DNA from: Pseudomonadota bacterium | GTDB taxonomy: Bacteria > Pseudomonadota > Gammaproteobacteria > Burkholderiales > Burkholderiaceae_C | DNA: 64,000 nt | Assembly (NCBI GenBank): GCA_018241225.1 | Contig: JAFEEG010000019.1 | Span: 186,001-250,000, forward strand | Direction: 5' to 3' | Part shown: positions 29,007-40,176 of the stretch, piece by piece | Position numbering within the stretch: position 1 is the stretch's first letter | Layout: each line of letters starts with the position of its first letter | The notes under the pieces: generated by a model | The model's input: the letters and a program-made list of their open reading frames with translations, nothing else | Told to the model about the DNA's origin: nothing | Database searches by the model: none | Translations under genes and position numbers: made by a program

Positions 29007-29789
29007 TTAAACCCGTTCTTCCACAACGCCGGAGCCCGAAACCCCAGCGGCTTGCGCAAGAACAACAGAAATGTTGTCCTTGCCGCCATTGTCATTTGCA
29101 ATTGCAACCAAAAGTGTTGCTTTTTGAGAAAGTTCGATATCTTGTAACAAAACTGTGAAAAGGTCCTCGTCAGACACCATTTCACTGAGTCCGTCCGAGC
29201 ACAGCAGATAGAGGTCGCCCGGCTCGGTATCGAATTCGTGCATCTCGAGCAAGACCTGCCGCTCGATGCCCACGGCCCGCGTGACCAGGTTGCGAATGGG
29301 CGAGCGAAGAGCCTGTTCCGGCGTGAGCACCCCGGCGTCGATCTGCTCCTGCAGGAGCGAGTGGTCGTGGGTGAGCAGCTCCAGCGTCTGCCCGCGCAGC
29401 CGGTAGCAACGCGAATCGCCAATGTGGCCGACCACGACCTTTTGCGGCCCGAAGACGGCCAGCACCAGCGTCGTACCCATGCCCTGGAGTTGCACGTTGG
29501 CCTCGCCAGCTTCGAGGATGGCCAGGTTGGCCTCGTCCACGCCAGCCTGTAACGCGCGGCGCACACCTCGGCTGTTGGCCTGCGGGCCGGCATGCGCCAA
29601 CCAGCGGCCGATACTGGCCTGCAACAGCGCAATGGCCATGCCGCTGGCCACTTCGCCGCCGTTGTAGCCGCCCATTCCGTCGGCCAGAAGCGCAAGCCCC
29701 AGGGGCGCATCGAATGCGACCGCATCTTCGTTGTTGGCGCGAACGCGCCCGGCATCTGAAAGCGCGACGAAGTCCCAGGGCTGCTGCAC
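29007..29789 (-). CDS. PP2C-family Ser/Thr protein phosphatase
   Basis: A 260-residue soluble PPM/PP2C phosphatase with the metal-binding motifs RANNEDAVAF (about 17-26), LLADGMGGYNGGEVAS (about 34-49), GHIGDSRCYRLR (about 119-130), LCSDGLSEMV and the final GKDNISVVL. It is stand-alone with no regulatory extension. First gene of a minus-strand cluster PP2C-FHA-cyclase-MBL, suggesting reversal of Ser/Thr phosphorylation signalling; the partner kinase is outside the window. Its last part (29007-29150) is somewhat AT-rich. Confidence 0.93.
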   Translation of the reverse strand: MQQPWDFVALSDAGRVRANNEDAVAFDAPLGLALLADGMGGYNGGEVASGMAIALLQASIGRWLAHAGPQANSRGVRRALQAGVDEANLAILEAGEANVQLQGMGTTLVLAVFGPQKVVVGHIGDSRCYRLRGQTLELLTHDHSLLQEQIDAGVLTPEQALRSPIRNLVTRAVGIERQVLLEMHEFDTEPGDLYLLCSDGLSEMVSDEDLFTVLLQDIELSQKATLLVAIANDNGGKDNISVVLAQAAGVSGSGVVEERV

Positions 29790-29825
29790 GGTGGTCCGTT
29801 GAATTGTTGTGTTGTGCTTACATTG

Positions 29826-29860
29826 AAAAAGCGCCCGGACCTTTCAGTGCGAGCGCTTTT
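29826..29860 (-). terminator. Probable terminator after sucD
   Basis: Minus-strand arms AAAAGCGC and GCGCTTTTT enclose an 18-base loop, with the T run at the 3' side. It sits 25 bases past the sucD stop; the long loop makes it weaker than a classical terminator. Confidence 0.5.
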
Positions 29861-29884
29861 CGAGGCGGGAGGCCGGGCCTGATA

Positions 29885-30778
29885 TTACAGGCGCGACTTC
29901 AACAGTTTGCCCAATTCCGAGAAGTTGCGGGTGATGGTGAACCCGCATTCTTCCATGATGGCCAGCTTGGCTTCGGCCGTGTCGGCACCGCCGGAGATCA
30001 GCGCGCCGGCGTGGCCCATGCGCTTGCCGGGAGGCGCGGTGACACCTGCGATGAAGCCGACGATCGGCTTCTTCATGTTGTCCTTGCACCAGCGGGCAGC
30101 GTCTGCCTCGTCGGGGCCGCCGATTTCGCCGATCATGATCACGGCGTCGGTGTCCGGATCATCGTTGAAGGCCTTCATCACGTCGATGTGCTTCAGGCCG
30201 TTGATCGGGTCGCCGCCGATGCCCACGGCGCTGGACTGGCCCAGGCCGATTTCGGTGAGTTGCGCCACGGCTTCGTACGTGAGCGTGCCCGAGCGGGACA
30301 CCACGCCGATGCGGCCCTTGCGGTGGATGTGGCCGGGCATGATGCCGATCTTGATCTCATCGGGCGTGATCAGGCCGGGGCAGTTGGGGCCCAGCAACAG
30401 CGTCTTCTTGCCGCCCTTGGCTTCCTTGGCCTTCATCTTGTTGCGCACTTCGAGCATGTCGCGAACCGGAATGCCTTCGGTGATGCAGATCGCCAGGTCC
30501 AGGTCGGCTTCGACGGCTTCCCAGATTGCGGCGGCAGCGCCTGCCGGCGGCACGTAGATCACCGACACGGTGGCGCCGGTTTGCTGGGCGGCTTCCTTGA
30601 CCGAGCCGTAGATTGGAATGTTGAAGATCGACTCGCCGGCCTTCTTCGGGTTCACGCCCGCGACGAAGCAGTTCTTGCCGTTCGCGTATTCCTGGCACTT
30701 CTCGGTGTGGAACTGGCCGGTCTTGCCAGTGATGCCTTGCGTGATGACCTTGGTGTCTTTGTTGATGTAGATCGACAT
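29885..30778 (-). CDS. sucD: Succinyl-CoA synthetase alpha subunit
   Basis: Catalyses succinyl-CoA to succinate with nucleotide triphosphate formation in the TCA cycle, as a complex with SucC. The 297-residue protein has the CoA-binding Rossmann segment ([18 protein letters not shown], about 13-30) and the phospho-histidine motif [19 protein letters not shown] (His near 254). It starts 9 bases after the sucC stop with AAGGAA as ribosome binding site. Full length. Confidence 0.97.
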   Translation of the reverse strand: MSIYINKDTKVITQGITGKTGQFHTEKCQEYANGKNCFVAGVNPKKAGESIFNIPIYGSVKEAAQQTGATVSVIYVPPAGAAAAIWEAVEADLDLAICITEGIPVRDMLEVRNKMKAKEAKGGKKTLLLGPNCPGLITPDEIKIGIMPGHIHRKGRIGVVSRSGTLTYEAVAQLTEIGLGQSSAVGIGGDPINGLKHIDVMKAFNDDPDTDAVIMIGEIGGPDEADAARWCKDNMKKPIVGFIAGVTAPPGKRMGHAGALISGGADTAEAKLAIMEECGFTITRNFSELGKLLKSRL

Positions 30779-30787
30779 GACTGTTCC

Positions 30788-31948
<1,161 letters not shown>

Positions 31949-32128
31949 GAGGAAATCTCTTAGGGCGGGAGGTTGGACAGGGACCTGGGATGGCGCTGTT
32001 GTCCACTGGCCACTAAGCCAGATGAGGCGTGGGCGGGGGACAATCGTTGACTGTATCATGTTGCGCTGCACCAACCTGGGGCGCCCGCTTGCGGGAACCA
32101 CGTAGCCCACCCCACACGAAAGTACGCC

Positions 32129-33055
32129 ATGGCCAAGGTCTTCATTGATGGCGAAGCCGGCACCACCGGCCTTCAGATCCGCGAGCGCCTCGAAAAGATG
32201 CGCGGCGAAGTCGAGCTCGTGAGCATCGCCCCCGAGCTGCGCAAGGAGGTGAACGCCAAGCGAGAACTGATGGCTGGCGTCGACCTGGTGGTGCTGTGCC
32301 TGCACGACGATGCCGCGCGCGAATCCGTGGCGCTCATCGACCAGCTGCCTGGCAAGAAGCCCAAGATCATCGACGCCTCCACCGCGCACCGCGTGGCGGC
32401 GGGCTGGGTGTTCGGCTTTCCCGAGTTGGTGGAAGGCCATGCCAAGGCGGTGGCAACAGCCGCACGCGTGGCCAACCCCGGCTGCTATGCCTCCGGCGCC
32501 ATTGCCCTGGTGCGTCCGCTGGTGGACGCCGGCATCGTGCCGGCCGACTACCCCCTGAGCCTGCCCTCGGTGAGCGGCTATTCGGGCGGTGGCCGCACCA
32601 TGATCGAAGCGTACGAAGGCGGCAATGCACCCGCCTACGAAACCTACGCGCTGGGCCTGAAGCACAAGCACATTCCCGAGATCATGAAGTACACCGGCCT
32701 GACCACGCGGCCCGTGTTCATTCCCTCGGTAGGCAACTTCAAGCAGGGCATGCTGGTGAACCTGCCGCTGCACCTGGACCTGCTGCCCGGCAAGCCCAAG
32801 GCAGCCGACCTGCAGGCGGCCTACGCGGCGCACTACGCCAAGAGCAACACGCCCGAGCAGTTCGTGAAGGTGCTGCCGCCCACCGAAGACGGCAAGCTCG
32901 ATGCGCTGGGCCTGAACGACACCAACGTGCTCGAGATCCGCGTGTTCCCCAACGAGGACCATCGCCATGCGGTGGCCATCGCGCGTCTGGACAACCTGGG
33001 CAAGGGCGCCAGCGGCGCGGCGGTCCAGAACCTCAAGCTGATGCTGGGCCTGTAA
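32129..33055 (+). CDS. argC: N-acetyl-gamma-glutamyl-phosphate reductase, type 2
   Basis: ArgC reduces N-acetyl-glutamyl phosphate with NADPH in arginine synthesis. The 308-residue length and the motifs [18 protein letters not shown] (Rossmann, 4-21), [13 protein letters not shown] with the active-site Cys (near 117), and [15 protein letters not shown] mark the shorter type 2 form. No other arg gene is adjacent. Downstream it converges with the iclR gene. Confidence 0.95.
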   Translation: MAKVFIDGEAGTTGLQIRERLEKMRGEVELVSIAPELRKEVNAKRELMAGVDLVVLCLHDDAARESVALIDQLPGKKPKIIDASTAHRVAAGWVFGFPELVEGHAKAVATAARVANPGCYASGAIALVRPLVDAGIVPADYPLSLPSVSGYSGGGRTMIEAYEGGNAPAYETYALGLKHKHIPEIMKYTGLTTRPVFIPSVGNFKQGMLVNLPLHLDLLPGKPKAADLQAAYAAHYAKSNTPEQFVKVLPPTEDGKLDALGLNDTNVLEIRVFPNEDHRHAVAIARLDNLGKGASGAAVQNLKLMLGL

Positions 33056-33076
33056 GGCCGCAGCGCCGCACGGCCG

Positions 33077-33925
33077 CTACTCGCCGTAGTTGTAGCCGCC
33101 GGCGCCCATCAGGGCTGACAGCCGGCCCGAGATGTTGGCCACGATCTCGCGCACCTGCTCCACGCCGGGCCCGACCTTCTGGTCGATGCGCTCCAGGTGC
33201 GGCACGTTGATCGCGGCAATCACCTGGCCTGCCACGCCCACGATCGGGTAGGCGATGTTGGTGATGCCGCGGATCTGCTGGCTGGGCGTCGTCGCGTAGC
33301 CGCGCTCGCGCACCTCCTGCAGCATGGCGAACAGCTCGCCCGGATCGATGGTGCGCTCGCCCTCCACCAGAACATGTGCCGCCAGCATGCGGGCACGGTC
33401 CACTTCGTCGCGAAAAGCCAGCAGCACATGGCCTGACGAGGTGTCGGTCAGGCCGATCGTCACGCCCACCTTCAGGCCGAAGGACCAGCGCTCGGGGCTC
33501 TCGATTTGTGCGATGACCACCACGCGCCCCGCCTGGTACATGGCCAGGTGGCACGACTGGCGCGAGCGATTGGCCAGCTCGCGCAGCAGCGGCAGCGCCA
33601 CGGCCACCAGGCTCTTGAGCGGCTGCTGGCGATGCGCCAGCTCGAACATGCGCAAGGTGAGGGTGTAGCGGTCGTTCTCGTCGACACGCACGTAGCCGCG
33701 CCGCTGCAGGGTGACCGCCATGCGGAAGATCTCGCTGACCTTTCGCCCGACCTTCTGCGCCAGTTCGTTGAGCGTGTAGCCCGACGCGCTGTCGGCCAGC
33801 ACCTCCAGGATGTCCAGGCCTTTCTCGAGGGCCGGGGCAGGGTAGCGCTGCCCGCCCTGGGCCTCCGGCTCGGCGTCACCGTCCGATTGCTTGTCTGGCG
33901 CCTGGGGCGCTGGCGGCTGATTCAT
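33077..33925 (-). CDS. IclR-family transcriptional regulator
   Basis: A 282-residue regulator. After a hydrophilic N-terminus it has a winged helix-turn-helix (about 29-90, ALEKGLDILEVLADSASGYTLNELAQ) and an IclR effector-binding domain (about 105-275). The start at 33925 is taken because the preceding SDR gene ends 14 bases upstream; an 11-codon extension would overlap it. It follows the SDR gene on the same strand and faces the catabolic operon at 34.9-41.3 kb, so it is the probable regulator of both through the shared promoter region. Confidence 0.92.
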   Translation of the reverse strand: MNQPPAPQAPDKQSDGDAEPEAQGGQRYPAPALEKGLDILEVLADSASGYTLNELAQKVGRKVSEIFRMAVTLQRRGYVRVDENDRYTLTLRMFELAHRQQPLKSLVAVALPLLRELANRSRQSCHLAMYQAGRVVVIAQIESPERWSFGLKVGVTIGLTDTSSGHVLLAFRDEVDRARMLAAHVLVEGERTIDPGELFAMLQEVRERGYATTPSQQIRGITNIAYPIVGVAGQVIAAINVPHLERIDQKVGPGVEQVREIVANISGRLSALMGAGGYNYGE

Positions 33926-33938
33926 TGTTGCTCTTCGT

Positions 33939-34718
<780 letters not shown>

Positions 34719-34761
34719 TTACCTCGTGTTGGATGTTCAGCTTCAATCACTGATGACAGTG

Positions 34762-34782
34762 ATTTTTATGTATGAAATTGAC
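34762..34782. promoter_or_regulatory. Putative operator half-site copy 1 (ATGAAATTGAC)
   Basis: An imperfect palindrome (ATTTTTATGTATGAAAT) followed by TGAC shares the 11-base core ATGAAATTGAC with the site at 34928, in the same orientation. It lies 50 bases from the SDR start, in the divergent promoter region. Confidence 0.5.
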
Positions 34783-34918
34783 TTTAAGCGAAGAGTCGGG
34801 GATTTCAATCCCTTGAAACTAGGATCTGCTGGCGATTTTTCCTAGGTGAATACCCGGAAGCAGGGGCAATCCACCAACCGAATGAGGACCATGTGCTGCT
34901 AATCTCCGCTGCAATTTG

Positions 34919-34934
34919 ATTTCATAGATGAAAT
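34919..34934. promoter_or_regulatory. Putative IclR operator (perfect 16-bp palindrome)
   Basis: ATTTCATAGATGAAAT is a perfect inverted repeat that includes the first possible start codon of the RraA-like gene (34928). Size and symmetry fit an IclR-type operator; assignment to the neighbouring IclR protein is inference. Confidence 0.6.
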
Positions 34935-35599
34935 TGACCATGCCGAACTCAACCACTCCGCTGCTCACCCGACTGCAGGCCTGCTACACCGGCATCCTTC
35001 ACGACGTCATGCGTGCCGGCGGCATGCGCGACTTCACGCTGCCGCCGACGCTGCGCCCGCTGATTCCCGGCAAGAAGATCTGCGGCCCGGCATTCACCGT
35101 GAACGGCAAGGTCGACACCAGTGCCGACCCGCACGAGACCCTGCTGGCCTGGACCGGCTTTCTCTCGCGCGCCAAGCCCGGCCACATTGCCGTGATCCAG
35201 CCCAACGACTCGGTGGTCTCGCACATGGGCGAGCTGTCGGCCGAGACGCTGGGCCTCAAGGGCGTGCTGGGCGTGATCGCCGACGGCGGCGTGCGCGACG
35301 CCGAGTTCATTCAGGCGCAGGGCTTCCAGGTGTGGCACCGCTACTTCACGCCGCGCGACGTGGTGGGCTACTGGCTGCCCGAGGCGATGGACGTGCCCGT
35401 GCGCATCGGCGAGGTCACCATCAACCCCGGCGACCTGCTGATGGCCGACACCGATGGCGTGATCTGCATTCCCCTGGCCCAGGCCGAGGCCATCGTCAGC
35501 GAGGCCGAATCCATGATGGCCCGCGAGAACCAGGTTCGCACCGCCATCCTCGCCGGCACGGACCCGCAGCAGGCCTACCTGCAGTACGGCAAGTTCTGA
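34928..35599 (+). CDS. RraA-like protein (HMG/CHA-aldolase-type family)
   Basis: A 223-residue RraA-family protein. The core GLKGVLGVIADGGVRDAEFI (about 105-124) carries the conserved Arg and Asp that bind substrate and divalent metal in 4-hydroxy-4-methyl-2-oxoglutarate/oxaloacetate-type aldolases. The name RraA (RNase E inhibitor) applies to a different branch. As first gene of a catabolic operon it is probably a lyase or decarboxylase acting on a keto-acid intermediate. The ATG at 34928 lies inside the palindromic operator; the ATG at 34940 (MPNSTTP) is an equally good start. Neither has a clear ribosome binding site. Confidence 0.85.
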   Translation: MKLTMPNSTTPLLTRLQACYTGILHDVMRAGGMRDFTLPPTLRPLIPGKKICGPAFTVNGKVDTSADPHETLLAWTGFLSRAKPGHIAVIQPNDSVVSHMGELSAETLGLKGVLGVIADGGVRDAEFIQAQGFQVWHRYFTPRDVVGYWLPEAMDVPVRIGEVTINPGDLLMADTDGVICIPLAQAEAIVSEAESMMARENQVRTAILAGTDPQQAYLQYGKF

Positions 35600-35601
35600 C
35601 G

Positions 35602-35937
35602 ATGGCGACGCACGTGGACACTCAAGCCTCCCTCGATGCTCGCCTGGTCCTGCTGTCGCCCGAAGACAACTGCCTGGTGGCCTGCAGCGCATTGCCCGCC
35701 GGCACCACGGTGCAGCTGGAAGACACCCGCGCCACGCTGACCCACGCCATCGGCATGGGCCACAAGCTGGCCCGCCGCAGCCTCGGCGCCGGCGAGAAGG
35801 TCATCAAGTACGGCGCCGTCATCGGCAGCCTGCGCTGCGCCGCACAGGCGGGCGAACACATCCACACGCACAACCTCGACAGCGACTACACGCCCACCTA
35901 CACGCTGGACGAAGGCCACACCTTCGTCGGCCATTGA
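35602..35937 (+). CDS. UxaA-family dehydratase, small SAF-domain subunit
   Basis: A 111-residue protein equal to the N-terminal SAF domain of altronate/galactarate dehydratases, with the pattern GHKLARRSLGAGEKVIKYGAVIG (about 53-75) and the terminal HTHNLDS motif (about 90-96) typical of UxaA. It follows the RraA-like gene by 2 bases and precedes the large subunit by 22, so together they rebuild a split dehydratase. The same split occurs in the (R)-sulfolactate lyase SuyAB. Substrate unknown. Confidence 0.88.
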   Translation: MATHVDTQASLDARLVLLSPEDNCLVACSALPAGTTVQLEDTRATLTHAIGMGHKLARRSLGAGEKVIKYGAVIGSLRCAAQAGEHIHTHNLDSDYTPTYTLDEGHTFVGH

Positions 35938-35959
35938 CCATCACAGGCAGCCCCACGAG

Positions 35960-37201
35960 ATGAGTTCCGCCAATACGCTCCCCCTGCAAGGCTACCTGCG
36001 TGCCGATGGCCGCAAGGGCATCCGCAATGCGATCGTCGTTGCCTACCTGGTCGAATGTGCGCACCACGTGGCGCGCGAGATAACGCTGAACTTCCGCGGC
36101 CGCGAGGATGCCGAGGTGCAGCTAGTGGGCTTTCCCGGCTGCTACCCCAACGAATACGCCGAACGCGTGATGGGCGCCATTGCCACCCACCCGAACGTGG
36201 GCGCGGTGCTGCTGGTGTCGCTGGGCTGCGAGAGCATGAACAAGCGCAAGCTGGAGCAGCTGGTTGCGGCATCGGGCCGGCCTGTGCACACGCTGACCAT
36301 CCAGGAAAAGGGCGGCACGCGCAGCACGATCCGCGAAGGCACGGAGTGGGTCGAGTGGGCCCGCGACGAGTTGGCGCAGCAGACGCGCGTGCCGATGGCA
36401 ATGGACGAGCTGATCGTGGGCACCGTGTGCGGCGGCTCCGACGGCACCAGCGGCATCACCGCCAACCCGGCCGTGGGCCGTGCCTTCGACCAGCTGATCG
36501 GCGAGGGCGCACGCTGCATCTTCGAAGAAACGGGCGAGCTGATCGGCTGCGAATTCCACATGAAGCGCCGCGCCGCCACGCCGGAGCTGGGAGAGGCCAT
36601 CGTGCAGTGCGTGAACAAGGCTGCGCGCTACTACAGCATCATGGGCCACGGCAGCTTCGCGCCCGGCAACGCCGACGGCGGCCTGTCGACCATCGAGGAG
36701 AAATCGCTGGGCGCGTACGCCAAGAGCGGTGCCTCGCCGATCAGCGGCATCGTCAAGCCTGGCGATGTGCCCACGCAAGGTGGCCTGTACCTGCTGGACG
36801 TGGTGCCCGATGGCGAGCCACGCTTCGGCTTTCCCAACATCAGCGACAACGCCGAGATCGTGGAGCTGATTGCCTGCGGCTCGCACGTCATTCTCTTCAC
36901 CACCGGGCGCGGCTCGGTGGTGGGCTCCGCCATCTCGCCAGTCATCAAGGTGTGCGCCAACCCGGACACCTACCGGCGCCTGGCCGAGGACATGGACGTC
37001 GATGCCGGCCGCATCCTGGAAGGCCGCGGCACGCTGGCCGAGGTGGGGCAGGAGATCTACGACACGGTCTGCGCAGTCGCCAACGGCGCAGCCAGCAAGT
37101 CCGAAGAACTGGGCCACAGGGAATTCATCCTGACCTACAAGGCCTTCGAGCCGATCGGCCCGGCCTGCCTGCCGGTGCAGCCGCTGGTGCGCGCAGCCTG
37201 A
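35960..37201 (+). CDS. UxaA-family dehydratase, large catalytic subunit
   Basis: A 413-residue protein matching the main domain of altronate/galactarate dehydratases and SuyB. It opens LQGYLRADGRKGIRNAIVVAYLVECAHHVA and keeps the cysteines expected for metal binding: LVSLGCESMN (about 90-99), GTVCGGSDGTSGITANPAVG (about 155-174) and LIACGSHVILFTTGRGSVVGSAISPVIKVCAN (about 305-336). It forms an enzyme with the preceding SAF-domain protein and probably removes water (or another group) from a hydroxy acid. The ABC importer genes follow 16 bases later. Confidence 0.88.
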   Translation: MSSANTLPLQGYLRADGRKGIRNAIVVAYLVECAHHVAREITLNFRGREDAEVQLVGFPGCYPNEYAERVMGAIATHPNVGAVLLVSLGCESMNKRKLEQLVAASGRPVHTLTIQEKGGTRSTIREGTEWVEWARDELAQQTRVPMAMDELIVGTVCGGSDGTSGITANPAVGRAFDQLIGEGARCIFEETGELIGCEFHMKRRAATPELGEAIVQCVNKAARYYSIMGHGSFAPGNADGGLSTIEEKSLGAYAKSGASPISGIVKPGDVPTQGGLYLLDVVPDGEPRFGFPNISDNAEIVELIACGSHVILFTTGRGSVVGSAISPVIKVCANPDTYRRLAEDMDVDAGRILEGRGTLAEVGQEIYDTVCAVANGAASKSEELGHREFILTYKAFEPIGPACLPVQPLVRAA

Positions 37202-37217
37202 GCGAAAGAGCATTGAC

Positions 37218-37901
37218 TTGAAATACCAGTTCGACTTCGCGCCCGTGCTCGAGCAGTGGCCGCTGCTGCTCGAGGGCGCATGGACCACCGTGCAGCTGTC
37301 CTTCCTGGCCACCGTGCTGGGCTTCGTGCTCGGCACGGCCTGCGCGCTGGCGCGCAACAGCCGGCATGGCTGGCTGCGGCGCCTGGCTGGCGGCTATGTG
37401 GAAGCGATCCGCAACACGCCGCTGCTGATCCAGAGCTACTTCCTCATCTTCGGCCTGTCCAGCGCCGGCGTGACCATGCCGATCCTGGTGGGTGCGGTGC
37501 TGGCACTGGTGATCAACATCGGCGCGTATTCCTGCGAAATCATCCGGGCCGGCATCGAGTCCATCCACAAGGGGCAGCTGGAAGCAGCGCAGTGCCTGGG
37601 CCTGTCGAAGGCGCAGGTGTTCTGGCACGTGATCCTGCGCCCGGCGGTGGAGCGCGTGTACCCGGCGCTGGCCAGCCAGTTCGTGCTGTTGATGCTGGCC
37701 TCCAGCATCATGTCCTCGGTGGGGGCGGAGGAACTCTTTGGCGTGGCCAACCGCATCCAGGCCGACACCTTCCGCAACTTCGAGATCTTCGTGGTGCTGT
37801 GGGTGGTGTACCTGGCGCTGTCCTATGCCATGCGCCTGGGCTTCTGGCTGCTGGGCCTGATCGTATTCCCACGCCGGCGCAAGCTGGGCACGTCGCTGTG
37901 A
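37218..37901 (+). CDS. ABC transporter permease, polar amino acid (HisM/GlnP) type
   Basis: A 227-residue inner-membrane permease with five or so helices and the cytoplasmic EAA loop EAAQCLGLSKAQVFWHVILRPA (about 124-145). It starts with TTG, with AAAGAG about 8 bases upstream. It pairs with the next permease to form the channel of a family-3 amino-acid-type importer. The substrate is presumably what the operon's enzymes degrade. Confidence 0.9.
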   Translation: MKYQFDFAPVLEQWPLLLEGAWTTVQLSFLATVLGFVLGTACALARNSRHGWLRRLAGGYVEAIRNTPLLIQSYFLIFGLSSAGVTMPILVGAVLALVINIGAYSCEIIRAGIESIHKGQLEAAQCLGLSKAQVFWHVILRPAVERVYPALASQFVLLMLASSIMSSVGAEELFGVANRIQADTFRNFEIFVVLWVVYLALSYAMRLGFWLLGLIVFPRRRKLGTSL

Positions 37902-37920
37902 AGAAGAAGGAAGCCACGAC

Positions 37921-38586
37921 ATGACTTCTTCCTTTTTCATGCCGGCCGAGCACTTCGGCTTTCTGTTGCAGGGCGCCTGGGGAACGCTGCAGCTGTCGGC
38001 GCTGTCCTTCGTGGGCGGCGGACTGATCGGGCTGGCGATTGCACTTGCGCGCGTGTCGCCGAGCAAGGCCGTGCGCATGGCCGCGGCGGGCTACATCCAG
38101 GTGATCCAGGGCACGCCGCTGCTGGTGCTGATGGGCGTGTGCTTCTTCGGGCCCAACATCTTCGGCTTCGGCTCGGTGCCTGCGCTGGCGGCCGCGGCGC
38201 TGGCCATCACCGTCTATGCCAGCGCATTTCTCGGTGAAATCTGGCGCGGCTGCATCCAGGCGGTGCCGCGTGCGCAGTGGGAAGCCGCCGAGTGCCTGGC
38301 CCTCACGCGCTGGGAACGCATGCGCCGCGTCATCCTGCCGCAGGCACTGCGCATCGCGACGCCACCTACCGTCGGCTTCCTGGTGCAGATCATCAAGAAC
38401 ACCTCGATCGCATCGCTGGTGGTGGGCTACGCCGAGCTTTCCTACAACGCCAAGATCCTGAACAACTCGACCTTCCAGCCCTTCATGTACTTCGGCTGCG
38501 CGGTGGTTCTCTATTTCATTCTTTGCTACCCGCTCTCGCGCTGGAGCCGAACGCTCGAAAGGAAGCTCAATGCAGCCCGTGGTTGA
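37921..38586 (+). CDS. ABC transporter permease, polar amino acid type (second subunit)
   Basis: A 221-residue permease with the EAA loop WEAAECLALTRWERMRRVILPQA (about 120-142), about five membrane helices and the signature YIQVIQGTPLLVLM. AAGGAAG precedes the ATG. Its 3' end overlaps the ATPase gene by 17 bases. Confidence 0.9.
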   Translation: MTSSFFMPAEHFGFLLQGAWGTLQLSALSFVGGGLIGLAIALARVSPSKAVRMAAAGYIQVIQGTPLLVLMGVCFFGPNIFGFGSVPALAAAALAITVYASAFLGEIWRGCIQAVPRAQWEAAECLALTRWERMRRVILPQALRIATPPTVGFLVQIIKNTSIASLVVGYAELSYNAKILNNSTFQPFMYFGCAVVLYFILCYPLSRWSRTLERKLNAARG

Positions 38587-39298
38587 ACTCAAGGACGTCC
38601 AGAAGCACTTCGGGCAATTGCATGTGCTCAAGGGGGTGTCCTTCTCGGTCGAGCGTGGCCAGGTGGTGGCCATCATCGGCCAGAGCGGCTCGGGCAAGAG
38701 CACGGCGCTGCGCTGCATCGACCGGCTCGAGACCATCGACAGCGGCACCATCCAGTGCTGCGGCCATGCGGTGCACGACGCCTCGCTGGACCTGCGCAGC
38801 CTGCGCAAGGACGTGGGCATCGTGTTCCAGAGCTACAACCTGTTCCCGCACCTGACGGTCAAGCAGAACATCACGCTGGCGCCACGCTCGGTCAAGGGCC
38901 TGGGCGCTGCCGAGGCGGACGCGCTGGCCATGGACGTGCTGGCCCGCGTGGGCCTGGCCGAAAAGGCCGGCTCCTACCCCGAGCAGCTGTCGGGTGGCCA
39001 GCAGCAGCGCGTGGCCATCGCACGCTCGCTGGCCATGCAGCCGCAGCTCATGCTGTTCGACGAAGTCACCTCGGCGCTGGACCCGCAGCTCACCGGCGAA
39101 GTCCTCAAGGTGATGGAAAAGCTGGCCGCCGAAGGCATGACCATGATCCTGGTCACCCACGAGATGGCCTTCGCCCGCGGCGTGGCCGACAAGGTGATCT
39201 ACATGCACCAGGGCAAGGTGTGGGAGGAGGGCGACGCCAGCATCCTCAGCAACCCGCAAACGCCCGAGCTGCGCCAGTTCGTGGGCACCGGCCTGTAG
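38570..39298 (+). CDS. ABC transporter ATP-binding protein, GlnQ/HisP type
   Basis: A 242-residue ATPase: Walker A GQSGSGKST (about 38-46), Q-loop FQSYNLF, ABC signature LSGGQQQRVAIARSLA (about 142-157), Walker B LMLFDEVTSALDP and switch His in VTHEMAFAR. AAGGAAG ribosome binding site lies within the end of the permease gene. It powers the two permeases before it. Confidence 0.95.
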   Translation: MQPVVELKDVQKHFGQLHVLKGVSFSVERGQVVAIIGQSGSGKSTALRCIDRLETIDSGTIQCCGHAVHDASLDLRSLRKDVGIVFQSYNLFPHLTVKQNITLAPRSVKGLGAAEADALAMDVLARVGLAEKAGSYPEQLSGGQQQRVAIARSLAMQPQLMLFDEVTSALDPQLTGEVLKVMEKLAAEGMTMILVTHEMAFARGVADKVIYMHQGKVWEEGDASILSNPQTPELRQFVGTGL

Positions 39299-39351
39299 CC
39301 GCCGGCCGACCCTGCTTCGTTCCCGTCCAAGTCAACACAAGGAGACCTCCG

Positions 39352-40176
39352 ATGACCCGTTCCCTCATCTCGTTCAAGCGCCGCGGCGCGCTGCTGTCGG
39401 CGCTTGCGCTGGCCCTGCCGCTGGCTGCCTTCCCGGGCGCCGCCCAGGCCGACCAGCTCGACACCATCACCGCGGCCAAGAAGATCCGCGTGGCCATCGA
39501 CCTGGCGGTGCCGCCCTACGGCATGAAGGACGAGAAACTCAACGCCACCGGCTCCGACGTGGAAACGGCGCGCCTGCTGGCCAAGACGCTGGGCCTGGAA
39601 CTGGAGATCGTGCCCACCACCGGCGCCAACCGCATTCCCTTCCTGCAGACCGACAAGGCGGACATCGTGATCTCGAGCATGTCGGTGACGCCCGAGCGCG
39701 AGAAGGTGGTCGACTTCTCGGTACCTTATGCCGCCATCCTGGCGGTGGTGGGTGCGCCCAAGAGCATGACCATCACCGGCCCGGCCGACCTGGCCGGCAA
39801 GAAGGTGATCGCCACGCGCGGCACCACCAACGACCAGGAGCTGACCAAGATCCTGCCGGCCGGCGCCACCGTCGTTCGCTTCGATGACGACGCCACCTCG
39901 ATCACCGCGGTGGTCAGCGGCCAGGCCGACATCTTTGCGACGGCGCCGCCGCTGCTCAAGACCATCAACGAGAAGAACCCCGCCAAACAGATGGAGCCCA
40001 AGTTCACCATGAAGGTGAACATGCTGGCCATCGGCATGCGCAAGAACGAACCGCGCCTGAAGGCCAAGCTCGACGAGTTCGTCAAGAGCCAGCTCAAGAG
40101 CGGCGAGCTCAACACCATCTACAAGAAGTTCCACGGCGCGGACCTGCCGGCCGACGTGATGCACAACGCCAGCTGA
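39352..40176 (+). CDS. Periplasmic solute-binding protein, family 3 (amino-acid type)
   Basis: A 274-residue exported protein with signal peptide about 1-32 (ALPLAAFPGAAQA|DQ). The family-3 signature IAPGTDVETARLLAK-like region here reads GSDVETARLLAKTLGLELEIV (about 63-83), and ADIVISSMSVTPEREKVVDFS follows. It captures the substrate for the upstream ABC proteins. The start ATG at 39352 has AAGGAG 9 bases upstream; the frame is open further back through the ATPase gene. It ends with TGATG, overlapping the enolase-family gene by one base. Confidence 0.93.
   Translation: MTRSLISFKRRGALLSALALALPLAAFPGAAQADQLDTITAAKKIRVAIDLAVPPYGMKDEKLNATGSDVETARLLAKTLGLELEIVPTTGANRIPFLQTDKADIVISSMSVTPEREKVVDFSVPYAAILAVVGAPKSMTITGPADLAGKKVIATRGTTNDQELTKILPAGATVVRFDDDATSITAVVSGQADIFATAPPLLKTINEKNPAKQMEPKFTMKVNMLAIGMRKNEPRLKAKLDEFVKSQLKSGELNTIYKKFHGADLPADVMHNAS

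Noticed and set aside
34928-35599. RraA as RNase E regulator
   Set aside because: Context is a catabolic operon and the residues fit the aldolase-like branch, so the regulator name was not used.
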